Assembly (NCBI RefSeq): GCF_026342735.1
Contig: NZ_JAPEMM010000001.1
Span: 3,596,001 to 3,660,000, forward strand
Direction: 5' to 3'
DNA: 64,000 nt
Source: Streptomyces sp. NBC_00193
GTDB taxonomy: Bacteria; Actinomycetota; Actinomycetes; Streptomycetales; Streptomycetaceae
Position numbers and translations under genes: made by a program. This document shows positions 55,887 through 63,175 of the stretch, one piece after another; position 1 is the first letter of the stretch; every line of letters begins with the position of its first letter. Under the pieces are notes generated by a model. The model did no database searches. It had not been told where the DNA came from and was given only the letters and a program-made list of their open reading frames with translations.

Positions 55887-56507
55887 TTGCACCGTCGCAC
55901 AGCGCTCTCCGTTTCCGCCGCCCTGCTCCTGGCGGCCCCTCTGCTGTCCGCGTGCTCGGGCGAAGCCCGCCCCGGCACCGCGGCCGTGATCGGCGGCGAA
56001 CGGATCACCACCTCCGCGCTCCAGGCCCAGGTGAACGACGTCCGCACCGCACAGAACCGCTCCGAACACGCGGCCGAGCTCATCGCGGCCGTCCCCCAGC
56101 TCGACCGGGTCAAGCTCAGCACGATGCTGCAGAGCCGGATCCTCGACCGGATGGCGAAGGACGCCGGGATCACCATCACCCCCAAGGAGCTCCAGGACGC
56201 CCGCAAGGCCTACGACGAGGGCAACCGCGGGGCCGCCGCCTTCGAGGAGGCGATCCTGCAGAAGGCCGCCATCGCCCCCGACCAGATCGAGCGCTGGGTG
56301 CGGGACCAGGTGCTCTTCGAGAAGCTGAACGCCAGGTTCGGCGAGGGCAAGCTCGCCGAACCCGCCGCGAAGGCCGCGGCCGCGCTCGGCATCGAGGTCA
56401 ACCCGCGCTACGGCGTCTGGGACCCCCAGCGGGTCACCCTCGGCGAGCACTCCACCCCGTGGATCACCCAGGTCACCCGGCCCGAACAGCCCCCCACCGG
56501 CGCCTAG
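55887..56507 (+). CDS. SurA-like lipoprotein with TTG start
   Basis: A 206-residue lipoprotein: signal with LLSAC (C23), then a SurA N-terminal-like chaperone domain (AVIGGERITTSALQAQVNDV, LQSRILDRMAKDAGITITP). There is no PPIase domain, so it would be a chaperone rather than an isomerase. The start is TTG at 55887 with CTGGAG 6-7 bp upstream; no in-frame ATG or GTG gives a full signal peptide. The TAG stop lies inside the terminal inverted repeat of the MITE-like element (56503-56673), so the element contributes the gene's end. It precedes mazG. Confidence 0.85.
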   Translation: MHRRTALSVSAALLLAAPLLSACSGEARPGTAAVIGGERITTSALQAQVNDVRTAQNRSEHAAELIAAVPQLDRVKLSTMLQSRILDRMAKDAGITITPKELQDARKAYDEGNRGAAAFEEAILQKAAIAPDQIERWVRDQVLFEKLNARFGEGKLAEPAAKAAAALGIEVNPRYGVWDPQRVTLGEHSTPWITQVTRPEQPPTGA

Positions 56508-56673
56508 GCCGTCTCTTTCGGATCCTGCCTGGCCCGCGCCGCCCGGCACCGCACCTCGCCGCACTGCCGGGGCACCCGAGTACGTCCAGTACGCGGGAGC
56601 CCCGGCAGCGCGGCGAGGCACGGCACCGGACGACGCGGGCCTGACCGGCACGACCCGAAAGAGACGGCCTAGG
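56503..56673. mobile_element. MITE-like palindromic element with 19-bp terminal inverted repeats
   Basis: CCTAGGCCGTCTCTTTCGG (56503-56521) and its exact reverse complement (56655-56673) bound a 171-bp segment that is palindromic, with few mismatches, across its whole length, centred near 56590 (GTACGTCCAGTAC). It encodes nothing. The ends carry the palindrome CCTAGG, so a CTAG-type target duplication is possible. The left end supplies the TAG stop of the lipoprotein gene. It fits a non-autonomous element of an IS with GAGACGGCC-type ends, or a very strong terminator. Confidence 0.7.
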
Positions 56674-56702
56674 CCCCCTCCCGGGGGAGGTAGGTTCGGA
56701 GG

Positions 56703-57692
56703 GTGACTGACGACGTGTCCTCCGAGCCCACCGGCCGCATCGTGCTGCTGACCACGAGCCACCGGGTGGCCCCCGGCATGCTGTCCTGGCCTGCCTGGCA
56801 GACCCTGCAGACCGCCGACCGGGTGCTGTGCGCCGACCCGGCACACGTCCAGCTCCCCTACCTGCGCGAGGCGGGCGTCGAGGTCGCCCTGGAGGCCCCC
56901 GAGGCCCAGGCGCTGATCGAGGAGTGCGCCGGCGGGCACACCGTCGTCGTCCTGCTCAGCGGTGAGGGGGACCGGCGGCTCACCGACGGCCTGGCCCGGT
57001 TCGCCGGCTCCGGCCGGGTCGCCGTACCGGACCTGGAGCTGCTGCCGGGCTCGTACGACCTGCCCGGCGCACGCCTGCTCGACCTCGTCCAGGTCATGGA
57101 CCGGGTCCGGCGCGAATGCCCCTGGACCTCGGAGCAGACCCACGAGGGACTGGCGAAGTACGCCATCGAAGAGGCCTACGAGCTGGTCGAGGCCATCGAG
57201 GCCGGGGACCGCGGGGAACTGCGCGAGGAACTCGGGGACGTCCTGCTCCAGGTGGTCTTCCACGCGCGCATCGCGGAGGAGGGCGGTCCCGGTGAAGAGG
57301 ACGAGCCGTTCTCCATCGACGACGTGGCCGGGGCCCTCGTCGAGAAGCTGATCCACCGGCACCCGCACGTCTTCGGCGACGCCACGGCGAAAACCCCGGA
57401 GGACGTGCACGCACACTGGCAGCGCACCAAGCAGGTGGAGAAGCAGCGGGAGTCGGTGACCGACGGGATCCCGCTCGGCCAGCCCGGTCTCGCGCTCGCG
57501 TCGAAGCTGGCGGGCCGCGCCCGTGCGGGGGCGGTGCCCGTGGAACTGCCCCGCGGAGAGGGCGTCGGGTACGAACTGCTGGAGCTGGCGGCGCGCGCCG
57601 AGGCGGCGGGGACCGACCCCGAGACCGCGCTGCGCGCTGTGGCCCGGACCTACCGGGACGCGATCCGTGCGGCCGAGGGCGTCGGCGAGTAA
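56703..57692 (+). CDS. mazG: Nucleoside triphosphate pyrophosphohydrolase
   Basis: Hydrolyses non-canonical NTPs. The 329-residue protein has an N-terminal extension (about 1-120) related to the tetrapyrrole methylase-like half of YabN, and the MazG domain with RRECPWTSEQTHEGLAKYAIEEAYELVEAIE, EELGDVLLQVVFHA (the EExxD metal motif) and VEKLIHRHPHVFGD. GTG start with GGAGGG upstream. The N-terminal part lacks a full SAM motif, so it is probably structural. Confidence 0.93.
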   Translation: MTDDVSSEPTGRIVLLTTSHRVAPGMLSWPAWQTLQTADRVLCADPAHVQLPYLREAGVEVALEAPEAQALIEECAGGHTVVVLLSGEGDRRLTDGLARFAGSGRVAVPDLELLPGSYDLPGARLLDLVQVMDRVRRECPWTSEQTHEGLAKYAIEEAYELVEAIEAGDRGELREELGDVLLQVVFHARIAEEGGPGEEDEPFSIDDVAGALVEKLIHRHPHVFGDATAKTPEDVHAHWQRTKQVEKQRESVTDGIPLGQPGLALASKLAGRARAGAVPVELPRGEGVGYELLELAARAEAAGTDPETALRAVARTYRDAIRAAEGVGE

Positions 57693-57722
57693 CCCTCGGC
57701 AGCGGGATGTCCCGCGACTACG

Positions 57723-58940
57723 TCAGTACTCTCTGGGCGCGCGGCCGGACGGGTTGTGCCAGTGCGGGTCGGGGCGGTTCAGGAACCACTCGCCGAAGCC
57801 CATCGGGCGGCTTCCGTCGTCCTGGCTCTTGCCACTGGCAGGTACGGAGTCGTAGAAGATCCGGTCGGGGCGCGCGCCGAGCTCCTCCAGGAGGTACGCG
57901 GTCTCCCGGATGAACTGCGGCGGACCGCTCAGGTAGACGTCCTGGTCGGGCCAGAGCCCGCGGTTGCTGAGCGCGGTCGCGAGCCGGTCGGTGGCCTGGT
58001 TGCGGTGCTGGCCGGGGGCGGGGGTGATGTAGGTGACGCTCAGCCAGCCGAGGGAGTCCGCGTACGCGTCGATGAGCGGGCGGTCGTAGAGGTGCGCGGC
58101 GTCCCGTGCGGCCACGAAGAGCCGCACGTCCTGATCGGGAGGGTGTTCCGCCAGGTCCTCCAGCATGGCGCGGACCGGGGCCCAGCCGGTGCCGGCGGCT
58201 ATGAAGCTGACCGGGCGGTCCTCGCGGCGGAAGGTCATCTGTCCGCCGGCCGCGCCGAGCCGCAGCACGTCCCCGGGCTGCGTCTCACGGATCAGGGCGG
58301 TGCTGAGGCGGCCGCCCTCGATCCGGCTGACGTGCAGGTCGAGCGTCCCGTCGGCGCGCGGGGCGTTCCCCAGGGAGTACGTGCGCCAGGTGGTCGGCAC
58401 CCGGTCGCTGCTCACGCTCGCGTACTGGCCGGGGAGGTGGGGGAAGTGCGCGTGCGGGCGGAGGGTGAGGACGCCGATGTCCTCCCCGTACAGCAGGTGG
58501 CGTACGACTTCCGCGTCCCACCAGGGCGGATCGTCGCTGGCGGCGGCGCCGGCCATCATCGCGTCGGCGATCACCTGATACGCCTCTGACCAGGCCTTTT
58601 CGGCCTGGGGGTGCCAGGCGGACCCGGAGGCCTCGGCGAGCGCGGCGATGAGGCTGGTGCCCACGGCCGCGTAGTGCTCGGGCCCCGCCAGGAACTTGCG
58701 GTGGTCGCGGCCGAGGTCGCGCAGATAGGGGAGGAGCGTCTCGTTCTCCAGGTGGGCGATCACATGGGTGAGCGCGGCGAAGAGCCGGTCCCGCTGTCGC
58801 TCCATGTCTTCGAAGGAGGCCGGGAAGAGATCACGGACTCCGGGGTTGTGCCAGAAGAGGTGGGAGTAGAAGAACTTGACCGCATGCTCGGCCCGTCTCT
58901 CCACCACCGCGAAGCTGCTTTTCAAGATCCTCACATCCAC
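57723..58940 (-). CDS. Flavohemoglobin-type oxidoreductase (globin plus FAD/NAD reductase)
   Basis: A 405-residue fusion. Residues 1-140 are a globin-like domain (ILKSSFAVVERRAEHAVKFFYSHLF, DLGRDHRKFLAGPEHY with the expected proximal His) and the rest an FNR-type reductase (TWRTYSLGN for FAD, AAGTGWAPVRAML for NAD, VYLSGPPQFIRET). Members detoxify NO or act as O2/NO reductases. The GTG at 58940 lies 7 bp after a TACTTT -10 element, so the mRNA is probably leaderless; no Shine-Dalgarno exists. GTG 58934 is an alternative. Divergent from the P450. Confidence 0.88.
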   Translation of the reverse strand: MDVRILKSSFAVVERRAEHAVKFFYSHLFWHNPGVRDLFPASFEDMERQRDRLFAALTHVIAHLENETLLPYLRDLGRDHRKFLAGPEHYAAVGTSLIAALAEASGSAWHPQAEKAWSEAYQVIADAMMAGAAASDDPPWWDAEVVRHLLYGEDIGVLTLRPHAHFPHLPGQYASVSSDRVPTTWRTYSLGNAPRADGTLDLHVSRIEGGRLSTALIRETQPGDVLRLGAAGGQMTFRREDRPVSFIAAGTGWAPVRAMLEDLAEHPPDQDVRLFVAARDAAHLYDRPLIDAYADSLGWLSVTYITPAPGQHRNQATDRLATALSNRGLWPDQDVYLSGPPQFIRETAYLLEELGARPDRIFYDSVPASGKSQDDGSRPMGFGEWFLNRPDPHWHNPSGRAPREY

Positions 58941-58947
58941 AAAACCG

Positions 58948-58978
58948 AAAGTAGGAACGCCGGGCAACGTGAGGTCAA
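58948..58978 (-). promoter_or_regulatory. Leaderless promoter of the flavohemoglobin gene
   Basis: On the minus strand TTGACC (58978-58973) and TACTTT (58953-58948), spaced 19 bp, with the GTG start codon 7 bp after the -10 box. The distance puts the transcription start at or next to the G of GTG. Confidence 0.65.
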
Positions 58979-59055
58979 GCCAGAGCCGATCTACGGACAG
59001 CCGCGACAACCGACCCATATGGGGTGACGGGTGGAGGGCGGGATACGGTCTCCGG

Positions 59056-60408
59056 GTGCACGAGCAGACCCCCGCAGTTCCCGAAGAGCCCGCCGCCGAC
59101 CAGTCCGTGGACGGACCCGCGGGCGCATCCGCAGACGCCGCGGACGGCTCCGCCCCACCGCCGACCCTGTTCGACTGGGAGTTCGCGACCGACCCGTACC
59201 CGGCGTACGCCTGGCTGCGCGAGCACGCGCCCGTGCACCGCACCACGCTCCCCAGCGGGGTCGAGGCCTGGCTCGTCACCCGGTACTCCGACGCCCGCCA
59301 GGCCCTCGCCGACCAGCGGCTCAGCAAGAACCCGGCCCATCACGAGGGCTCCGCGCACGCCAAGGGCCGGACAGGCATCCCGGGGGAGCGCAAGGCGGAG
59401 CTGATGACCCACCTCCTCAACATCGACCCGCCGGACCACACCCGGCTGCGCCGGCTGGTGTCGAAGGCGTTCACCCCGCGCAGGGTCGCCGAGTTCACGC
59501 CGAGGGTGCAGGAGCTGACCGACCACCTCATCGATCGGTTCTGTGAGAAGGGGGAGGCGGACCTCATCCACGAGTTCGCCTTCCCGCTCCCCATCTACGC
59601 CATCTGCGAGATGCTCGGTGTACCGCGAGAGGACCAGGACGACTTCCGCGACTGGGCGGGCATGATGATCCGGCACGGCGGCGGGCCGCGCGGCGGGGTG
59701 GCCCGGTCGGTGAAGCAGATGCGCACCTATCTCGGGGAGCTCATCCACCGCAAGCGCGACGACCTCGGCGACGACCTGATCTCCGATCTGATCCGGGCCA
59801 GCGACCACGGTGACCACCTGACGGAGGCCGAGGCCACCGCGATGGCCTTCATCCTCTTGTTCGCGGGGTTCGAGACCACGGTCAACCTCATCGGCAACGG
59901 GATCCACTCCCTCTTCATGAACCCGGAGCAGCGCGAACGCCTCCAGCTCTCCCTCGCCGCCGGCGAGAGCGGGCTGCTGGCCACCGGCGTGGAGGAGCTG
60001 CTGCGCTACGACGGCCCCGTGGAGCTGGCCACCTGGCGGTTCGCCACCGAACCCTTCGCCCTCGGCGGTCAGGACATCGCGGCCGGAGATCCGGTGCTGG
60101 TGGTCCTGGCGGCCGCCGACCGGGACCCCGAGCGGTTCGCCGAACCGGACACCCTGGACCTCTCCCGGACCGACAACCAGCACCTCGGATACGGGCACGG
60201 CATCCACTACTGCCTGGGCGCCCCGCTCGCCCGGCTCGAAGGGCAGACGGCGCTCGCGACCCTGCTGACGCGGCTGCCCGACCTGGAACTGGCGGTGCCC
60301 CCCGAGGAGCTGCGGTGGCGCGGTGGGCTCATCATGCGGGGGCTGCGGACGCTCCCGGTCCGCTTCACTGCCGAATCCACAGCCGAATCCATGGCCCAAA
60401 ACACCTGA
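59056..60408 (+). CDS. Cytochrome P450
   Basis: A 450-residue class I bacterial P450. After a 40-residue Ala/Asp/Pro-rich tail: FDWEFATDPYPAYAWLREHA, the I-helix LLFAGFETTVNLIGN, the ExxR in GVEELLRYDGP, and the heme loop LGYGHGIHYCLGAPLARLEG with the Cys ligand. Substrate unknown. The GTG at 59056 has TACGGT 6 bp upstream (59044-59049), again suggesting a leaderless mRNA. No ferredoxin gene is adjacent, so redox partners must come from elsewhere. Confidence 0.93.
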   Translation: MHEQTPAVPEEPAADQSVDGPAGASADAADGSAPPPTLFDWEFATDPYPAYAWLREHAPVHRTTLPSGVEAWLVTRYSDARQALADQRLSKNPAHHEGSAHAKGRTGIPGERKAELMTHLLNIDPPDHTRLRRLVSKAFTPRRVAEFTPRVQELTDHLIDRFCEKGEADLIHEFAFPLPIYAICEMLGVPREDQDDFRDWAGMMIRHGGGPRGGVARSVKQMRTYLGELIHRKRDDLGDDLISDLIRASDHGDHLTEAEATAMAFILLFAGFETTVNLIGNGIHSLFMNPEQRERLQLSLAAGESGLLATGVEELLRYDGPVELATWRFATEPFALGGQDIAAGDPVLVVLAAADRDPERFAEPDTLDLSRTDNQHLGYGHGIHYCLGAPLARLEGQTALATLLTRLPDLELAVPPEELRWRGGLIMRGLRTLPVRFTAESTAESMAQNT

Positions 60409-60444
60409 AACCGGCCTGACCTGAAGTCAGTTGACTGCCCAAAC

Positions 60445-60482
60445 TTGTGACAGGCGTTCGAAGGCGACTAGGTTCTGCCGTT
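60445..60482 (+). promoter_or_regulatory. Candidate promoter of the rpfC-like gene
   Basis: GTGACA at 60447-60452 and TAGGTT at 60469-60474, spaced 16 bp, upstream of the secreted Rpf gene. A TGAC...GTCA imperfect dyad lies just before the -35 box (60418-60430). Confidence 0.5.
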
Positions 60483-60512
60483 ACCCCGCCGTTATGCGAA
60501 AGGTGCAGCCTC

Positions 60513-61679
60513 ATGCGTTCCGGGAACGGCCGCCACAGACGCCCCCGACAAGTGCCCGCACTTGTCGTCACCGCCGGAGTCACCGGCACCGCACTCGCCC
60601 TGCCGCTGCTCGCGGCCACCGGTGCGAGCGCCGCGGAGACCTCCACATGGGACAAGGTCGCCGAGTGCGAGAGCGGTGGCACGTGGAGTGCCAACTTCGG
60701 CGGCGGCACCTACGGCGGGCTGCAGTTCAGCCAGGAGCAGTGGAAGAGCGCGGGCGGGCTCGACTTCGCCGAGCGCGCCGACCTCGCCAGCCGCTCCCAG
60801 CAGATCGCCGTGGCCGAACGGGTCCTGGCTTCCCAGGGCCCCCAGGCGTGGCCGCTGTGCGGCGTGCCGGCCGGTCTGACGCAGGACGCGCCCGCCGCCG
60901 TGGTCGACCCGGGTCTGCCCGGCGGTTCCGGATCCGCCACCCCCGCCCCGTCCCGCCCGGACGACTCCGTGCCCCACAACGGCTCGGGCAAGCCGTCCAC
61001 GGACTTCGGGGCCCCGACGCCGACGAGCCCGGCTCCGCCGGCCCCGTCGCAATCGCCGCTGCCCGACTACCCGATCGGCGTGCCCGGCGACCTGCCCGTC
61101 ATGCCCGCGCCGGACCTCCAGACGCCGCCTCCCGGCCTCCCGGGCGACCCGACGGCTCCCACGAGCCCCCTGGACCCCACCGCCCCGGTGGGCCCCATCG
61201 CTCCGGTGGACCCCACGACTCCGGCACCGCCGACCGTGGACCCGACCCTGCCGGTGGACCCGACGGCTCCCGTGACCCCGTCCGACCCGGGGGCCGTGAA
61301 CCCGACGAACCCGGCGAACCCGACGAGCCCCGGCAATCCGGCGAACCCGGCAAATCCGGTCAACCCGCTTGACCCCACGGCCCCGACGACTCCGGCCGCA
61401 CCCGGCGATTCCGCTGCCCCGAGCGCTCCGGCGACCCCCGGCGCGACCGAGGGCGGCGGCAAGCACCGCGGCCAGGCCGCGGTCGAAACGCCCGCCGCAT
61501 CTGATGCCGCGTCGGAGCCGACGTACACCGTGAAGGCGGGCGACAGCCTCGCCGAGATCGCGGACGCCAATGGCGTGAAGGGCGGCTGGAAGGGGCTGTA
61601 CGAGGCCAACGAGCAGGTCATCGGCGGAGATGCGGACCTGATCAAGCCCGGTCAGAACCTGGATCTAACGCATCAATAA
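60513..61679 (+). CDS. Secreted resuscitation-promoting factor with PT-rich linker and LysM
   Basis: A 388-residue secreted muralytic protein. Signal peptide to about residue 48 (Ala-Ser-Ala before AETSTWDKV), Rpf domain (VAECESGGTWSANFGG with the catalytic Glu, TYGGLQFSQEQW, QAWPLCG), a long Pro/Thr/Asp/Val linker (about 125-330) with many PTAP/PTNPANP units, and a C-terminal LysM (YTVKAGDSLAEIADANGV...IKPGQNLDL). ATG 60513 has GAAAGG 9 bp upstream. S. coelicolor has the same pair of secreted Rpf genes here (rpfC SCO3098 and rpfA SCO3097, from memory), so this corresponds to rpfC by position, although rpfA is the LysM form I recall. Confidence 0.9.
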   Translation: MRSGNGRHRRPRQVPALVVTAGVTGTALALPLLAATGASAAETSTWDKVAECESGGTWSANFGGGTYGGLQFSQEQWKSAGGLDFAERADLASRSQQIAVAERVLASQGPQAWPLCGVPAGLTQDAPAAVVDPGLPGGSGSATPAPSRPDDSVPHNGSGKPSTDFGAPTPTSPAPPAPSQSPLPDYPIGVPGDLPVMPAPDLQTPPPGLPGDPTAPTSPLDPTAPVGPIAPVDPTTPAPPTVDPTLPVDPTAPVTPSDPGAVNPTNPANPTSPGNPANPANPVNPLDPTAPTTPAAPGDSAAPSAPATPGATEGGGKHRGQAAVETPAASDAASEPTYTVKAGDSLAEIADANGVKGGWKGLYEANEQVIGGDADLIKPGQNLDLTHQ

Positions 61680-61727
61680 GGGCACTTAAGGCGTCCGGAA
61701 CCAGCTGATTGTCCGTTTTCTGTAAGT

Positions 61728-61741
61728 GAGACATGTGTCTC
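61728..61741. promoter_or_regulatory. GAGACA/TGTCTC dyad upstream of the riboswitch
   Basis: GAGACA and TGTCTC with a 2-bp spacer form an operator-like inverted repeat 180 bp upstream of the riboswitch. No matching regulator can be named from the window. Confidence 0.4.
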
Positions 61742-61907
61742 TTCAGGTCAACTGGCGTGTCTGGCCCGGACGGTTCCGCAAACCCCGCCCTCACCTGCGC
61801 AAACGTCCTTCCGGAGAGCGCAAGTAGGCACCGTTTCCCCTCGATGTCCCTCGTTGAACATCGGGGGGAGACCTGTCTACCTTCTGAATCGCTCGCCACC
61901 GCGGGCT

Positions 61908-62115
61908 CCTTCGACCGCATCGCCGAATCCTGCCGGCGGACGGAGGGAACACTCGTCGCGTAAAGCGCCGAAGGCAGGAGCGGGGGAACCAAGGTAGGCG
62001 CCGGAACCGATCGTTGAGAGACGGTCACGGAACCGGCTAGGGGTTAAGCCAAGCGCTAGGTCGCTCGGCCGGGCACTCACTCGCCCGAACCCGACAGCTC
62101 ACCTCGTAGGCGTCG
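61908..62115 (+). ncRNA. ydaO/yuaA-type c-di-AMP riboswitch, leader of rpfA
   Basis: The 5' leader of the second secreted Rpf gene carries the conserved blocks of the ydaO element in order: CGCCGAATCCTG with CGGCGGACGGAGGGAAC (61921-61950), AGCGGGGGAACCAAGGTAGG (61979-61998), GGGGTTAAGCC (62040-62050) and the 3' signature CCGAACCCGACAGCTCACCTCGTAGGCG (62085-62112). Such riboswitches bind c-di-AMP and, in Streptomyces rpfA, repress the gene when c-di-AMP is high. The last block CTCACC (62099-62104) can pair with GGTGAG (62115-62120) just before the ATG, hiding the ribosome-binding site. Confidence 0.9.
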
Positions 62116-62129
62116 GTGAGGAGAACTCC

Positions 62130-62837
62130 ATGCTGCTTTCGGGCAAGGGCAAGCACCGTCGCGGCTCCAAGGCCGTCCGCATCGTCACGCTCGCCGGTGT
62201 CGCCGGTGTCGCCGTGGCCGCGCCGCTGATGGCCGCGGGCACCGCTTCCGCCGCGACCGCCGGTGAATGGGACCGCGTCGCCGCGTGCGAGTCCGGCGGC
62301 AACTGGTCCATCAACACGGGCAACGGCTACTACGGCGGCCTGCAGTTCTCGTCCTCCACGTGGGCCGCGTACGGCGGCAAGGCGTACGCCGCGCAGGCCA
62401 ACCAGGCCTCCAAGTCGCAGCAGATAGCCATCGCCGAGAAGGTCCTCAAGGGCCAGGGCAAGGGCGCCTGGCCGTCCTGTGGCGTGGGCCTCTCGAACTC
62501 CTCCTACACCGGCGGCTCGGCGGAGACCCCCTCCAAGCCGAAGGCCCAGCCGAAGCCGGCGCCGAAGCAGGAGAAGAAGGCCGAGTCGAAGAAGGAGACC
62601 AAGCGCGTCGAGGCTCCGACCACCCGCTCCGAGCGTCCGGCCGCTGCTGCCGCGCCGAAGACCGAGGCTCCCAAGACGGGCAACGGCTCCTACGAGGTCA
62701 AGTCCGGCGACACGCTGGGTGCGATCGCCGACGCGAACAAGGTGTCCGGTGGCTGGGAGAAGCTCTTCGAGCTCAACAAGGACATCGTCTCGGACGCCGA
62801 CCTGATCTACCCGGGTCAGAAGCTGAACCTCGGCTGA
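62130..62837 (+). CDS. rpfA: Resuscitation-promoting factor RpfA, Rpf-LysM
   Basis: A 235-residue secreted muralytic enzyme: signal peptide to about residue 41, Rpf domain (VAACESGGNWSINTG with the catalytic Glu, NGYYGGLQFSSSTW, GAWPSCG), a Lys/Pro/Glu-rich linker and a C-terminal LysM (YEVKSGDTLGAIADANKV...LIYPGQKLNLG). GGTGAGGAG lies before the ATG and is part of the riboswitch-controlled hairpin. It cleaves peptidoglycan during germination. Expression is expected to fall when c-di-AMP is high. Confidence 0.93.
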   Translation: MLLSGKGKHRRGSKAVRIVTLAGVAGVAVAAPLMAAGTASAATAGEWDRVAACESGGNWSINTGNGYYGGLQFSSSTWAAYGGKAYAAQANQASKSQQIAIAEKVLKGQGKGAWPSCGVGLSNSSYTGGSAETPSKPKAQPKPAPKQEKKAESKKETKRVEAPTTRSERPAAAAAPKTEAPKTGNGSYEVKSGDTLGAIADANKVSGGWEKLFELNKDIVSDADLIYPGQKLNLG

Positions 62838-62855
62838 ATCCCGGTCGAAAGCTCT

Positions 62856-62877
62856 GAGAACGACCGCGGTCGTTCTC
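62856..62877. terminator. Perfect 22-bp palindrome after rpfA
   Basis: GAGAACGACCG is followed directly by its reverse complement CGGTCGTTCTC. Short but perfect; a second, stronger hairpin follows at 62922-62957. Confidence 0.6.
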
Positions 62878-62921
62878 GCGACGCGCAGTAGTTCCGGCGC
62901 GTAGTTCCACCACGCAAATCC

Positions 62922-62957
62922 ACCGCCCGGCGCGCAACCCCCTTCGCGCCGGGCGGT
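62922..62957. terminator. Hairpin terminator
   Basis: ACCGCCCGGCGCG (62922-62934) pairs with CGCGCCGGGCGGT (62945-62957), a perfect 13-bp stem with a 10-base loop. Confidence 0.75.
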
Positions 62958-63029
62958 GCTGTGTGCGGGTGCTTCCGGCCTGACGGACCCTCCGGACGAC
63001 TGATGATCAAGGGTCCTATGTCCTGTAAG

Positions 63030-63050
63030 AGGGGCATTCAGGCCCTTTTT
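63030..63050 (+). terminator. Intrinsic terminator with T-tract
   Basis: A short stem GGGC/GCCC, extendable by A-T and G-U pairs, with loop ATTCAG and followed by TTTTT (63046-63050). It is one of the few T-tract terminators in the window. Confidence 0.6.
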
Positions 63051-63096
63051 CGTCCCAGGACCCGGGCGGTCGGCTGGCCGAGTGCCCGGAGGCGGT

Positions 63097-63175
63097 TAGG
63101 CTCTAAGCGGCAAGGCCATCCCACGGCCTGACATGCCACCGCACACCCAGCGTCACATCCCAGAAGGAGATGCTC
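63097..63175 (+). promoter_or_regulatory. Enolase promoter and leader
   Basis: TAGGCT at 63097-63102 is a plausible -10; no clear -35 is seen 17 bp upstream. AAGGAG at 63163-63168 is the ribosome-binding site for the GTG start. Confidence 0.45.

Noticed and set aside
61680..61907. Short open frames before the riboswitch
   Set aside because: No coding character; the 76-residue frame at 61733 overlaps the riboswitch leader and has no ribosome-binding site.
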